Source: Minwuia sp048007105 (GTDB taxonomy: Bacteria; Pseudomonadota; Alphaproteobacteria; Minwuiales; Minwuiaceae). Taken from it: a stretch of 64,000 nucleotides of DNA. Shown in pieces: positions 46,602-56,793 of the stretch; positions within the stretch are counted from its first letter, which is position 1, and each line of letters begins with the position of its first letter. The notes under the pieces are model-generated. The model saw only the letters and a program-made list of their open reading frames with translations, was not told the DNA's origin and searched no databases. The stretch is taken from the NCBI RefSeq assembly GCF_048007105.1, contig NZ_CP180352.1:1054001-1118000 (forward strand), read 5' to 3'. Both the position numbers and the translations under genes were made by a program.

Positions 46602-48631
46602 TCCGGCTCGCGACAGATGTTGGCGGCACCTTCACCGATCTGGTCGCCTGGGACGAGGCGGATGACCGGCTGATCGTGGCCAAGGACCTGACCACGCCGG
46701 CCGACCAGTCCGGCGGCGTGATGTCGACGCTGGCGCTGAGCGGGCTCGACGGCGCGTCCATCGGCGAGTTCGTCCATGGCGGCACCACGGTCATCAATGC
46801 CATCACCGAACGCAAGGGCGTGCGGACGGCGCTGGTGACCACCGAAGGCTTCCGCGACGTGCTCGAGATTGGCCGCGGCAACCGGCCCGACCTCTACAAT
46901 CTGCAGTTCGAGCCGCCGCGCCCCTTCGTGCCGCGCCGCTGGCGCTTCGAGGTCCGGGAGCGGCTGGACGCGGATGGCCGGGTCGTCACGCACCTGGACG
47001 AGGCCGCGCTGGAGGCGGTCGCCGAAGCCTGCCGCCGCGACGGCATTGAGGCGGTCGCCGTCTGTTTCATGCACAGTTACCGCAATCCGGTGCATGAGCA
47101 GGCCTGCGGCAAGCGGCTCTCGGAGCTTCTGCCGGACGCCGCGATCACCCTGTCATCGGACCTGACCCGCGAGTGGCGGGAATACGAGCGTTCCAGCACC
47201 GCCGCGCTGAACGCCTATGTCCAGCCGATCATCCAGCGCTATTTCGACCGCCTCGAGGACCGGCTGCTGTCGGTATCGGTTGCCGCGCCGCTGCAGGCGA
47301 TGCAGTCCAATGGCGGCACCACCAGCTTCGCCAGCGCCCGCGCCCATCCGCTGACCCTGGTCGAGAGCGGGCCGGCGGCGGGCGTCAACGGCGCTGTCGT
47401 CGTCGGCCGCGCGGCGGACCTGCCGGACCTGATCGCCTTCGATGTCGGCGGCACAACGGCCAAGTGCTCGCTGATCCGCGGCGGCATGGCGACGGTCCGG
47501 ACCGACTACTGGATCGAGAAGACGCAGCATCATCCGGGCTATCCGGTGAAGGCGCCTGTCGTGGACATTGTCGAGGTCGGCGCGGGCGGCGGCTCCATCG
47601 CCCGCATCGACGCCGCCGGCCGGCTGAAGGTCGGGCCGCAGTCGGCGGGGGCCGATCCCGGCCCCGCCTGCTATGGCGTCGGCGGCACAGAGCCGACCGT
47701 CACCGACGCCATGCTGCTGACCGGCGTGCTGGACACCGGCAGGTTCTCGGACGGCCGCATCGCGCTGTCGCGTGAGAGGTCGGAGGCCGCCTACCGTCCG
47801 ATCGCGGAGGCGTTGTCGATGGGCCTGACCGAAGCAGCCGCCTCGGCGGTGCGCATGGCCGAGGCCAACATGATCAATGCGCTGAAGCTGATCTCGGTCC
47901 AGCGCGGTCACGATCCGCGGGATTTCGCCATGCTGGCCTATGGCGGCGGCGGGCCGATGCACGCCGCGGCGCTGGGGCGCGAACTCGGCGTCAGGGAGAT
48001 CGTCATCCCGCGCCATCCGGGCCTGTTCTCGGCCTGGGGCATGCTGGCGACGGCCCCGCGGCACGACCAGACCCGCACCGAACCGATGCCCGCGGAGACC
48101 ACGGAAGCGGCGGCGCTCGAGGCCGTCTTCCGGCAGATGACGGCGGAAGCCGCCTCCTATTTCGGCGGCGACGGCGCGCTGTCCCACACCGCCCGGATCG
48201 AGCTCCGCTATCACGGGCAGGAGCACACGGTCTCGGTCGCGGTGGAGCCCGGATCGATCACGATGCCCGCGCTGATCGAGGCGTTTCACGAGGCGCACAG
48301 GCGCGCCTACACCTTCCGCCTCGAAGACACCCGGGTGGAGATCATTCACTTCCACCTGGCCAGTGAGCAGGTCCGCCGCCTGCCAGATCTGCAGCCCGTT
48401 AAAGGTGACGGACGTTCACGGGACGCCGCCTTGCTGGACCGCCGTCCGGTACATTTCGGCGATGACGGCACGCATGAGGCGGCGATCTGGGACCGTGAGA
48501 AACTGCCGCTGGAGACGGCGCTCGACGGTCCGGCCATCGTGCTGGAGGCGACGTCGACCACGCGGATCCTGCCCGGCCAGCGCTTCCGTCTGGACGGGCT
48601 GGGTCTGCTGCGGATTGCCGAGAGCGGCTGA
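46598..48631 (+). CDS. Hydantoinase/oxoprolinase subunit HyuA, copy 1
   Basis: The 677-residue ATP-binding subunit has the actin/Hsp70-like nucleotide loop TDVGGTFTDLVAWDE at the N-terminus, FVHGGTTVINAITERKG, the second phosphate motif FDVGGTTAKCSLI (about 285-297), and AYGGGGPMHAAALGRELG. The start is GTG, overlapping the HyuB stop (GTGA). With HyuB it forms the complete enzyme; substrate unknown. Confidence 0.93.
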   Translation: MIRLATDVGGTFTDLVAWDEADDRLIVAKDLTTPADQSGGVMSTLALSGLDGASIGEFVHGGTTVINAITERKGVRTALVTTEGFRDVLEIGRGNRPDLYNLQFEPPRPFVPRRWRFEVRERLDADGRVVTHLDEAALEAVAEACRRDGIEAVAVCFMHSYRNPVHEQACGKRLSELLPDAAITLSSDLTREWREYERSSTAALNAYVQPIIQRYFDRLEDRLLSVSVAAPLQAMQSNGGTTSFASARAHPLTLVESGPAAGVNGAVVVGRAADLPDLIAFDVGGTTAKCSLIRGGMATVRTDYWIEKTQHHPGYPVKAPVVDIVEVGAGGGSIARIDAAGRLKVGPQSAGADPGPACYGVGGTEPTVTDAMLLTGVLDTGRFSDGRIALSRERSEAAYRPIAEALSMGLTEAAASAVRMAEANMINALKLISVQRGHDPRDFAMLAYGGGGPMHAAALGRELGVREIVIPRHPGLFSAWGMLATAPRHDQTRTEPMPAETTEAAALEAVFRQMTAEAASYFGGDGALSHTARIELRYHGQEHTVSVAVEPGSITMPALIEAFHEAHRRAYTFRLEDTRVEIIHFHLASEQVRRLPDLQPVKGDGRSRDAALLDRRPVHFGDDGTHEAAIWDREKLPLETALDGPAIVLEATSTTRILPGQRFRLDGLGLLRIAESG

Positions 48632-48637
48632 GGCGTC

Positions 48638-48997
48638 CTACCGGGCGAGGTCGGAAGGTTCCCAGAGCTCGATCGGATTGCCTTCCGGATCGTGGATTCT
48701 GGCGAAGCGACCGACTTCCGAATCCCAGCCCGGGTCCGTTGTCACCTCGATGCCCTCGGCTTCGAGCTGCGCGATCATCCGGTCGAGATCGTCGACGCGG
48801 AAATTGATCATCCAGCGGCGGTCGGTGGGAAAATAGTCGGAGCGGTCCGGGAAGGGCACGAAGATGCAGGCGCCGGCCTCCTGCCGCCATGGCCCGCTGG
48901 ACAGATCAATGCCCAGATGCGCCGCATACCAGTCCGAAAGCTTCGCCGGATCCTTCGCCCGGTAGAAGAAACCGCCGATACCCTGAACCTTTTCCAT
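48638..48997 (-). CDS. VOC/glyoxalase-like protein
   Basis: The 119-residue protein has the vicinal-oxygen-chelate layout: GIGGFFYRAKDPAKLSDWYA at the start and GRFARIHDPEGNPIELWEP at the end, with metal-ligand Glu in the latter. Such proteins include glyoxalases, dioxygenases and resistance proteins; none can be chosen. It converges on HyuA1 with a 6-base gap. Confidence 0.85.
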   Translation of the reverse strand: MEKVQGIGGFFYRAKDPAKLSDWYAAHLGIDLSSGPWRQEAGACIFVPFPDRSDYFPTDRRWMINFRVDDLDRMIAQLEAEGIEVTTDPGWDSEVGRFARIHDPEGNPIELWEPSDLAR

Positions 48998-49087
48998 GGG
49001 ATCCTCACGCGATCCGACCGGCCTTCTGCCGGCAGGTCGGGGGAGGATACACCGGCGCGCGTGAAAAGCGGAGCGCCGCGTTGGACG

Positions 49088-50167
49088 TCAGGACTGGCGG
49101 CGCGTCACCGTGGTCATCTGCACCTTGTGCTTCCACGGCCAGTAGATCTCGGCGTTCCGGGTCAGGCCGGTGGGCCGGAAGATCAGGATCAGCAGCAGTA
49201 CAACGCCGAGGCCGACTTCCGCCGAACTCGCCGGCAGGCCGATCACCGTATCGCCGAACTTGAAGCCCTTCTCGAACGCGCGCAGGAACTCGATGATGAA
49301 GCTGAGCGCGATGGTGCCGATCACGGCCCCGGACAGGCTCTGCATGCCGCCGACGACCAGCATCGACAGCGTGATGAAGGTCAGGGGCAGGTAGAAGGTG
49401 TCGACCGTCAGCAGGCCGAGGAAGTGGCCGTAGAGCCCGCCCGCCATGCCGACGAAGAAGGCGCTGATGGAAAAGGAGATCACTCGCTCCAGCGTCACGT
49501 TCACGCCCGCCGCCTTGGCCGCAACCTCGTCCTCGCGGCTGGCCCGGAGCGCAAGGCCGAACTTGGATCTTGAGTAGAGGAAGGCGCCGATCATGGCCGC
49601 GATGGCGAACCAGAGCGCGACCCATGGCGTCGTCGTTACCGGAATGCCGACCAGCGAGCTCTGGCCCGCGGTCCAGGTGCTCCATTGCAGGTAGAAGGAA
49701 TAGAAGCTCATGAACAGCGCGAAGGTGCCGATCGAGGCCGCGATGCCCGACAGGCGCATCAGCGCCAGTCCGGAGACAAAGGCGACGATCGAGGCCAGAA
49801 CGCCGCCGACCACGGTCGCGAAGACCCACTCGTACCACGCTGTCGAGAGCTGGGCGGTCTGGATGAAACCGGGCAGGCCGGGGATGAAGATGTCCTTTGT
49901 CATCGGATCCATGGTCAGCCAGGCGGTCGCGTAGGCGCCGATCATCATGAAACCGATGTGGCCGAAGGAGATCAGGCCGGAATTGCCGACGAAGATGTAG
50001 AGTCCGACCACGACCGAAAGGCGGATCAGCGCCTCGGTCAGGGACTGGCTGACGATCCGGTCGCCCATGGCCTGGATGCCGCCGACGATGACCAGCAGCA
50101 GCACGACCAGTAGCAGAAGCGGCCAGATCTCGCGCAGGAACAGCGCGCCAGGGGTCTTCGGCTCCAT
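49088..50167 (-). CDS. livM: Branched-chain-type ABC transporter permease LivM
   Basis: The 359-residue membrane protein has about ten hydrophobic helices and the LivM-type segment SGIAASIGTFALFMSF plus the EAA-like loop SREDEVAAKAAGVNV; GGLYGHFLG and VVGGMQSLSGAVIG are typical. It pairs with LivH to form the channel. The ATG at 50167 is the first of the conserved frame; the longer reading to 50377 is a LivH shadow. It is the last gene of the minus-strand livG-F-H-M unit. Confidence 0.93.
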   Translation of the reverse strand: MEPKTPGALFLREIWPLLLLVVLLLVIVGGIQAMGDRIVSQSLTEALIRLSVVVGLYIFVGNSGLISFGHIGFMMIGAYATAWLTMDPMTKDIFIPGLPGFIQTAQLSTAWYEWVFATVVGGVLASIVAFVSGLALMRLSGIAASIGTFALFMSFYSFYLQWSTWTAGQSSLVGIPVTTTPWVALWFAIAAMIGAFLYSRSKFGLALRASREDEVAAKAAGVNVTLERVISFSISAFFVGMAGGLYGHFLGLLTVDTFYLPLTFITLSMLVVGGMQSLSGAVIGTIALSFIIEFLRAFEKGFKFGDTVIGLPASSAEVGLGVVLLLILIFRPTGLTRNAEIYWPWKHKVQMTTVTRRQS

Positions 50168-50168
50168 G

Positions 50169-51086
50169 TCAGACGCGCTCCTTCGCGGCGCTGGACAACA
50201 CCAGGCCCTGCGGCCGGACCAGCAGAATGACGATGACGATCGCGAACACGAACACGTCGCGGAAGACGCGGTATTCCGACGGCAGGAAGGTCTGCAGCAG
50301 GATCGACAGGAAGCCGACGGTGAATCCGCCGACCACTGCGCCCAGCAGGCTGCCCATGCCGCCGATGACCGTGGCAATGAAGGCGAACAGCATCAGCGGC
50401 ACACCCATGCGGAAGTCCAGGATGCCGGTCTGCACGACGAACAGCATCGAGACCGCGGCGGCCAGCATGCCCGAGATCGCGACCGCCAGCATGATCACGC
50501 GGTTGGCCTCGACGCCCAGCATCCGCGCCATGCGGAAGTCCTCGGCGGCGGCGCGCATGTGGATGCCGTATTTCGTCCGCTTCAGGAACAGCACCAGCAG
50601 CGCCATCATCAGGACGGTCACGGAGATGATGATCAGCTGCAGCTGCGGCACCTGCACGCCTTCCATCAACTGCACGCCCTGGTTCAGGTCGGACCAGATG
50701 CCGACGGCCTTCGGCCAGCCGCCGTAGATCATGATGATGATGTTCTGGATGACGAAGCCCAGCGCGAAGGATCCGATCATCAGCGTGGCCGGCGAGGCAT
50801 TGCGCAGTGGCCTGAAGACCGTGAACTCCGAAATCAGCGCCAGCACGATGACGATGCCGATGATGCAGGGGATCAGCAGGATCGGGTGAAAGTCGCCGAT
50901 GAAAAGCGTCGCCTCGGTGGCCGCCGAGGGAATGATCAGCGCATAGGCGCCAACGGTGATGAAGTCGCCATGGGCGAAGTTGATGAGCTTCAGCACGCCG
51001 AACAGCAGGCCGATGCCCAGTGCCGCCAGCGCGTAGAAGCTGCCGAGGCTCAACCCGTCGACGATGACCTGGATCACGAACGCCAT
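50169..51086 (-). CDS. livH: Branched-chain-type ABC transporter permease LivH
   Basis: The 305-residue membrane protein begins QVIVDGLSLGSFYALAALGI and contains GVLKLINFAHGDFITVGAYA, the LivH signature, and AEDFRMARMLGVEANRV with IGGMGSLLGAVVGGF. With LivM it forms the permease for amino acids or related acids. Its ATG would overlap the restored livF stop (TGATG). Confidence 0.94.
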   Translation of the reverse strand: MAFVIQVIVDGLSLGSFYALAALGIGLLFGVLKLINFAHGDFITVGAYALIIPSAATEATLFIGDFHPILLIPCIIGIVIVLALISEFTVFRPLRNASPATLMIGSFALGFVIQNIIIMIYGGWPKAVGIWSDLNQGVQLMEGVQVPQLQLIIISVTVLMMALLVLFLKRTKYGIHMRAAAEDFRMARMLGVEANRVIMLAVAISGMLAAAVSMLFVVQTGILDFRMGVPLMLFAFIATVIGGMGSLLGAVVGGFTVGFLSILLQTFLPSEYRVFRDVFVFAIVIVILLVRPQGLVLSSAAKERV

Positions 51087-51093
51087 CAGATCA

Positions 51094-51822
<729 letters not shown>

Positions 51823-51826
51823 GCGG

Positions 51827-52564
51827 TTATCCCTTGCCCAGATAGGCTTCGATCACCGCGGGGTTGTTCTGAACCTCCTGCGGCTTGCCGCGCGCGATGG
51901 TCTTGCCGGAATCGAGCACATGGATGCGCTCGCTGATGCCCATCACCACCCGCATGTTGTGTTCGATCAGCACGACGCCGCAGCCGAAACGGTCGCGGAC
52001 CTGCTGCACCAGACCCATCAGGTCGTCGCACTCCAGGTCCGACATGCCGGCGGCCGGTTCGTCGAGAAGGATGAACTTGGGCGACTGGATCAGGGCGCGG
52101 GCGATGCCCACGCGGCGCTCGTCCGTATAGGGCAGGGCGCCGGCCAGAACGTTGGCGCGGTCGGCGAGGCCGATCCAGTCCAGCAGTTCCATGGCTTCCT
52201 TGTGCGCTGCAATGCGGGTCAGGCCCATGCCGACGCCGGCGACCTCGACATTCTCGACGACGCTCATCTCGCGGAACAGCCGCCCGGCCTGGAAGGTGCG
52301 GGCGACGCCGCGGCGTCGCAGGTCGTGGGGCTTGACCTCATTGACGGACTCGCCGTCCAGCTTCACGCGGCCCTCTGTCGGGGCCTGGAAGCCGGTCATG
52401 ACATTGACAAGCGTGGTCTTGCCGGCGCCGTTCGGGCCGATCAGACCGAGGATCTCGCCCGAGACCAGGGCCTCGTCCACGGAATCGATGGCTGTCAGGC
52501 CCTGAAAACGGACTGTGACGCCAACGACTTCGAGCGTTGAACCGGAATCCTTCGCGGGCTGCAC
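51827..52564 (-). CDS. livG: Branched-chain-type ABC transporter ATPase LivG
   Basis: The 245-residue ATPase has Walker A GPNGAGKTTLVN, the LivG-type loop GVARTFQAGRLF, LPYTDERRVGIARALIQSPK in the place of the signature motif (usual for LivG), and FILLDEPAAGMSD. It starts with GTG behind GGGGACAGG. It heads the livG-F-H-M unit and diverges from the binding protein at 52943. Confidence 0.94.
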   Translation of the reverse strand: MQPAKDSGSTLEVVGVTVRFQGLTAIDSVDEALVSGEILGLIGPNGAGKTTLVNVMTGFQAPTEGRVKLDGESVNEVKPHDLRRRGVARTFQAGRLFREMSVVENVEVAGVGMGLTRIAAHKEAMELLDWIGLADRANVLAGALPYTDERRVGIARALIQSPKFILLDEPAAGMSDLECDDLMGLVQQVRDRFGCGVVLIEHNMRVVMGISERIHVLDSGKTIARGKPQEVQNNPAVIEAYLGKG

Positions 52565-52632
52565 CCTGTCCCCTCTGGCCCCTGAAAATTAACCACTGGC
52601 GCAACCGTGTGCGCTGGGCGGAGGTTAGACAG

Positions 52633-52651
52633 CTTGTCGGAAAGCGACAAG
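52633..52651. promoter_or_regulatory. Perfect palindrome in the liv divergent gap (candidate operator)
   Basis: CTTGTCG-GAAAG-CGACAAG is a perfect 7-bp inverted repeat with a 5-base spacer, 69 bases upstream of livG. The 378-base gap (52565-52942) holds no gene and otherwise shows AT-rich promoter-like sequence (TTGATATTGCTTGTAAGAAT near 52695). TTGTC..GACAA resembles GntR-type operators, but no such regulator gene is near. Confidence 0.4.
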
Positions 52652-52942
52652 TAGTAAGCAGTGGTCAACGCATGTGCAGCATAGACGTAACCTGTTGATA
52701 TTGCTTGTAAGAATAACGGCCGGAAGTGGCTTTCGGAGCCGTTTCGTGCGCAAACTGTGGGTCTTTTGGGCGCTTCGGTCCAAGCCCGGAGGGGGTCCGG
52801 ACGGTTGTCAGGTCCATGATTTGCCGTAGCATATTTGCCAGCGCGACGGGCACTGCGCGGCCAGGGCCGGCGGCGGTTGCCGTTCCGGAACCCGGCGGAT
52901 CAGCGAACGGGTTCGCGTAACTGACAGGAGGCTTCAAGTCCT

Positions 52943-54154
52943 ATGAGAAAACTAGCAACTTCCGCATTTGCGGGTCTGGCGGCTCTCGGCCTGGCCACGA
53001 CGTCGGCGGTAGCCGAAGACGAAGTGGTCATCGGCTTCGCCGCTTCCTATTCCGGCTGGATGCAGGCGTACAGCCAGCCGTCGACCAATGCGGCGCTGAT
53101 CGCCATCGACGACATCAACGCCAAGGGCGGACTGCTCGGCAAGCAGATCAAGGCGGTCATGGCCGACGCCAAGACCGACCGTGTCGAAGGCGCCAAGGCC
53201 GGCCAGCAGGTGCTGAACGAAGGCGCCGAGATGGTTGCGGTCGACTGCGACTACGACTTCGGCGCGCCGGCGGCGCTGGCGGCCAAGAACGCCAACAAGG
53301 TCGCCATCTTCCTGTGCGCTGAAAGCGTGCTGGCCGGTATCCAGGGCGTCGGCAAGAATGCCTTCTCGTCCTCGATCCTCGCGGCCGTGCAGGGCGCGAC
53401 CATCGCCGAGTGGGGCATGAAGACCAAGGGCTGGAAGACGGCCTACATCCTTCTCGACACCACCATCGAGTACAACAAGGGCATCTGCTACGGCTTTGAC
53501 TGGATGTGGCGCGAGAAGCTGGGCCTGGAGATCCTCGGTCACGACGTCTACCTGAACAACGACGCCTCGATCGCGGCCCAGATCACCCGCATCAAGAACC
53601 TGCCGACCGAGCCGGACATCATCATGAACTGCTCCTACGTGCCGGGCGGCGCTTCGGCGCTCCGTCAGATCCGCGCGGCGGGCATCAATTCGGCCCTGGC
53701 CGGCGGCTCCTCGATGAGCGGCACCTACTGGCTCGACTCCGTGCCAGGCCTGACCGGCCACTACGTGCCGGAGCAGGCGTCGATCTACGGCGACGATCCG
53801 CGTCCCGAGGTCGAGGAGTTCAACAAGAAGTACGAAGCCCGCTTCGGCGAGCGTCCGAACAGCCAGTACACCTACCCGGGTTACCTGGTGGTCGAGATGT
53901 GGGCCCGCGCCGTGGAGCGTGCCGGCACCTTCGACACCGACGCGGTCGTGGCCGAGATGGAGAAGTTCAAGGACGAGCCCTTCCTGATCGGTACCCGGAC
54001 CTTCACGCCGACGCTGCATCATCAGAACTACGGCCCGTACCTGATCGTGGAAACCACCGACGGCAAGCCTGCCGTGGCGGACAGCTACACGATCTCCGAG
54101 CCCGTCCCGATGGATGTGCTGTTCGGCAAGCGCTACACCTACATCGCGCGCTGA
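52943..54154 (+). CDS. Branched-chain-type ABC transporter substrate-binding protein (LivK-like)
   Basis: The 403-residue periplasmic protein has a signal peptide (AGLAALGLATTSAVAED), the Peripla_BP_6 start VVIGFAASYSGWMQAYSQPS, INAKGGLLGKQIKAV, and a C-terminal YPGYLVVEMWARAVERAGTF. It should be the ligand receptor of the livGFHM transporter on the other side of the shared gap. The presence of hyuA/hyuB genes on both sides suggests a hydantoin, lactam or urea-like ligand rather than leucine; that is inference. An AGGAGG lies 11 bases upstream of the ATG, slightly far. Confidence 0.92.
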   Translation: MRKLATSAFAGLAALGLATTSAVAEDEVVIGFAASYSGWMQAYSQPSTNAALIAIDDINAKGGLLGKQIKAVMADAKTDRVEGAKAGQQVLNEGAEMVAVDCDYDFGAPAALAAKNANKVAIFLCAESVLAGIQGVGKNAFSSSILAAVQGATIAEWGMKTKGWKTAYILLDTTIEYNKGICYGFDWMWREKLGLEILGHDVYLNNDASIAAQITRIKNLPTEPDIIMNCSYVPGGASALRQIRAAGINSALAGGSSMSGTYWLDSVPGLTGHYVPEQASIYGDDPRPEVEEFNKKYEARFGERPNSQYTYPGYLVVEMWARAVERAGTFDTDAVVAEMEKFKDEPFLIGTRTFTPTLHHQNYGPYLIVETTDGKPAVADSYTISEPVPMDVLFGKRYTYIAR

Positions 54155-54179
54155 TCGGTCGGTCTTGCTGACAGTCGGG

Positions 54180-54209
54180 GGCCCCGTTCCGGTGATCCGG
54201 GGCGGGGCC
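54180..54209 (+). terminator. Intercistronic hairpin after the binding-protein gene
   Basis: The RNA would fold GGCCCCG-UU-CCGG with loop UGAU and CCGG-GG-CGGGGCC, a continuous 13-bp stem with two G-U pairs. No T-run follows (TTCGGCGTCTC), so full termination is doubtful; it may protect the abundant binding-protein message or attenuate the downstream SDR-hyuB genes. Confidence 0.45.
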
Positions 54210-54236
54210 TTCGGCGTCTCTGGGGGAGACGGAACT

Positions 54237-54992
54237 GTGAAACTCAAGGGACGTGTGGCGCTGGTCACCGGTGGCAGCCAGGGCATCGGCGCCGAGATCG
54301 CACTGGCGCTTGCGGCCGAAGGCGCGGCGGTCGCCATCGTCAACCGCAGCAACCGCGAGACCGCGGCCGGCATCGTCGACCGCATCCGCACCGCGGGCGG
54401 CAATGCCGCCGCCTTCCAGTGCGACATCGCCAGCGTGGCCGCGATCCGGCGGCTCTGGGAGGATGTCGGCGCCGCGCTGGGGCCGGTCGATATCCTGATC
54501 AACAATGCCGGTGTCTTCATGCCGCGGCCGATCGAGGAGGTCGACGAGGCCAACTGGAACCAGCAGATCGACGTCAATCTGAAGAGCGCCTTCTTCCTGT
54601 CGCAGGCCGCGGTGCCCCACATGAAGGCGCAGGGCTGGGGCAAGATCGTCATGGTCAGCTCGATCGCCGGCATCGGCGGTTTTCCGCAGTCCGCCGCCTA
54701 TTGCGCCTCGAAGGGCGGCATGAACAACCTCACCAAGTCGCTCTGCCTGGAACTGGCCGAGCACGGCATCAACGTCAACGCCATCGCGCCCGGCAACATC
54801 GTCACGCCGATGAACGCCGACCTGCGCGCCGATCCGGACTGGGCCGCGAAGATGCGGGAGCGGACGCCGTCGGGCGACGATTTCCTGCCGGCGAAGGACA
54901 TGGCAGGCGCCGTCGTCTTCCTTTCTTCCGATGACGCCAAGTCAGTGCACGGCGTGATCCTACCGGTCGATGGCGGATGGCGTGCATGGTGA
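54237..54992 (+). CDS. Short-chain dehydrogenase/reductase (FabG-like)
   Basis: The 251-residue SDR has TGGSQGIGAEIALALA, NNAGVFMP, catalytic Ser (MVSSIAGIGG) and YCASK, and AIAPGNIVTPMN. The GTG at 54237 is chosen because GGGGGAGACGG precedes it and homologues start MKLKGRVALVTGG; an earlier ATG lies inside the binding-protein gene. It is followed after 31 bases by HyuB2 and should share its operon. Confidence 0.92.
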   Translation: MKLKGRVALVTGGSQGIGAEIALALAAEGAAVAIVNRSNRETAAGIVDRIRTAGGNAAAFQCDIASVAAIRRLWEDVGAALGPVDILINNAGVFMPRPIEEVDEANWNQQIDVNLKSAFFLSQAAVPHMKAQGWGKIVMVSSIAGIGGFPQSAAYCASKGGMNNLTKSLCLELAEHGINVNAIAPGNIVTPMNADLRADPDWAAKMRERTPSGDDFLPAKDMAGAVVFLSSDDAKSVHGVILPVDGGWRAW

Positions 54993-55023
54993 ACGCATGG
55001 GAAGCAGGAAGGGAGCGGGGCCG

Positions 55024-56793
55024 ATGAACGTGAAAGCCGGTGGCAAGCAGATCGATGGCGTTCAGCTCGCCATTCTGAACAACCGCCTCGAGGGCGTCGC
55101 GCGCAAGATGGCGAACACGCTGCTGCGCACCGGCCGCTCGGGCGTGCTCAACATCGCCCGCGACTTCTCCTGCTGCATCATCACTGCGGACGACCAGCTG
55201 CTGGCGACGGCGGAAAGCCTGCCGATCCACGTGCTCAGCGGCCCGGACCTGATGGCGCGCTCGATCAAGGAGTTTCACCCGGATCTGAAGAAGGGCGACG
55301 CCTTCCTGCACAACTCGCCCTATCACGGCTGCTCGCATCCGGCCGACCACACACTGATCGTCCCCGTGATCGACGACGAGGGCACGCATCATTTCACCGT
55401 TCTCGCCAAGGCCCATCAGGCAGACTGCGGCAACTCCGAGCCGACGACCTACATGGGCAACGCCAAGGACGTCTACAACGAGGGCGCGCTGATCTTCCCG
55501 GGCGTGAAGGTCCAGGAGAACTACAGGAACAACGAGGACATCGTCCGGATGTGCATGATGCGCATCCGCGTGCCCGAACAGTGGTGGGGCGACTATCTCG
55601 CCATGATCGGCGCGGCCCGGATCGGCGAGCGCGAACTGCTGGCGCTGGCCGAGGAGGTCGGCTGGGACACGCTGCACGACTTCACCGGACAGTGGTTCGA
55701 CTACACCGAAAGCCGCATGGTCAACGCCATCGGCAAGCTGCCGAGCGGCTCGACGACATGGACCAGCCGCCACGATCCCGTACCCGGCACGCCGGAAGAC
55801 GGCATTCCGATCAACGTCTCCGTCAATGTCGACCGGGAGGCTGCGAAGATCACCGTCGACCTGACCGACAACATGGACGCGCTGCCCTGCGGGCTGAACC
55901 TGTCGGAGGCCTGCGCACGGACCGCGGCGATGATCGGGGTGTTCAACTCCATCGATCCGACCGTGCCGAAGAATGCCGGCGCCTTCCGCCGTCTCGACAT
56001 CAAGCTGAAGAAGAACGCCATCTGCGGCATTCCCGAACACCCGACCAGCTGCTCGGTCGCCACGACCAACGTTGCCGACCGGGTCGCCAATTCGGTGCAG
56101 GCCGCGATCGCCGAACTGGAGGAAGGTTTCGGAATGGCCGAATCCGGCGCCATCCTGCCGGCATCGGTCGGCGTCGTCTCCGGCTACGATCCGGTGACGA
56201 AGGAGCGCTATGTGAACCAGCTCTTCCTCGCCATGACCGGCGGTGCCGGGGCGCCGTCCACGGATGCCTGGATCACGCTCGGCCATGTCGGCAATGCCGG
56301 GCTCTGCTATCAGGACAGCATCGAACTGGACGAGATGCGCCAGCCATTGCTGGTCCGCACGCGCCGTTTCATCACCGACTCGGAAGGCGCGGGCAAGCAG
56401 AAGGGCGGGCCGGGCATGCTGGTCGAGTTCGGCCCGACACGGGGCGACATGGAAGTCGCCTTCGTCTCCGACGGCACCTACAACCCGGCGCAGGGCGTGC
56501 GCGGCGGCGGCCTGGGCGGCAACGCCTTCCAGGGCATTCGCAAGGCGACGGGCGGCGAAGTGACCCCGACGGAGAACTCCACCGTGGTCACGCTGAAGAC
56601 GGGCGAGACCATCGTCTCCCACTGCTGCGGCGGCGGCGGTTACGGCGCACCGGCCAAGCGCGACCCCGAACTGGTGCGCCGCGACGTGCGCGAGGGCTGG
56701 GTCAGCGCGGATCGGGCGCGCGAGGTCTACCGCGTCGCGCTGGATGCGAACGGGCGCGTCGATGCCCAGGCGACGGCTGCGCTGAGGGCCTAG
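55024..56793 (+). CDS. Hydantoinase/oxoprolinase subunit HyuB, copy 2
   Basis: The 589-residue protein has the HyuB motifs HNSPYHGCSHPADHTLIVPV (about 95-115), FGMAESGAILPASVGVVSGY and HCCGGGGYGAP. It is a distant paralogue of HyuB1, so the two pairs probably differ in substrate. The ATG at 55024 follows AGGGAGCGGGGCCG. Its TAG stop lies in a CTAG palindrome that also forms the stop of the opposite-strand EamA gene. Confidence 0.92.
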   Translation: MNVKAGGKQIDGVQLAILNNRLEGVARKMANTLLRTGRSGVLNIARDFSCCIITADDQLLATAESLPIHVLSGPDLMARSIKEFHPDLKKGDAFLHNSPYHGCSHPADHTLIVPVIDDEGTHHFTVLAKAHQADCGNSEPTTYMGNAKDVYNEGALIFPGVKVQENYRNNEDIVRMCMMRIRVPEQWWGDYLAMIGAARIGERELLALAEEVGWDTLHDFTGQWFDYTESRMVNAIGKLPSGSTTWTSRHDPVPGTPEDGIPINVSVNVDREAAKITVDLTDNMDALPCGLNLSEACARTAAMIGVFNSIDPTVPKNAGAFRRLDIKLKKNAICGIPEHPTSCSVATTNVADRVANSVQAAIAELEEGFGMAESGAILPASVGVVSGYDPVTKERYVNQLFLAMTGGAGAPSTDAWITLGHVGNAGLCYQDSIELDEMRQPLLVRTRRFITDSEGAGKQKGGPGMLVEFGPTRGDMEVAFVSDGTYNPAQGVRGGGLGGNAFQGIRKATGGEVTPTENSTVVTLKTGETIVSHCCGGGGYGAPAKRDPELVRRDVREGWVSADRAREVYRVALDANGRVDAQATAALRA

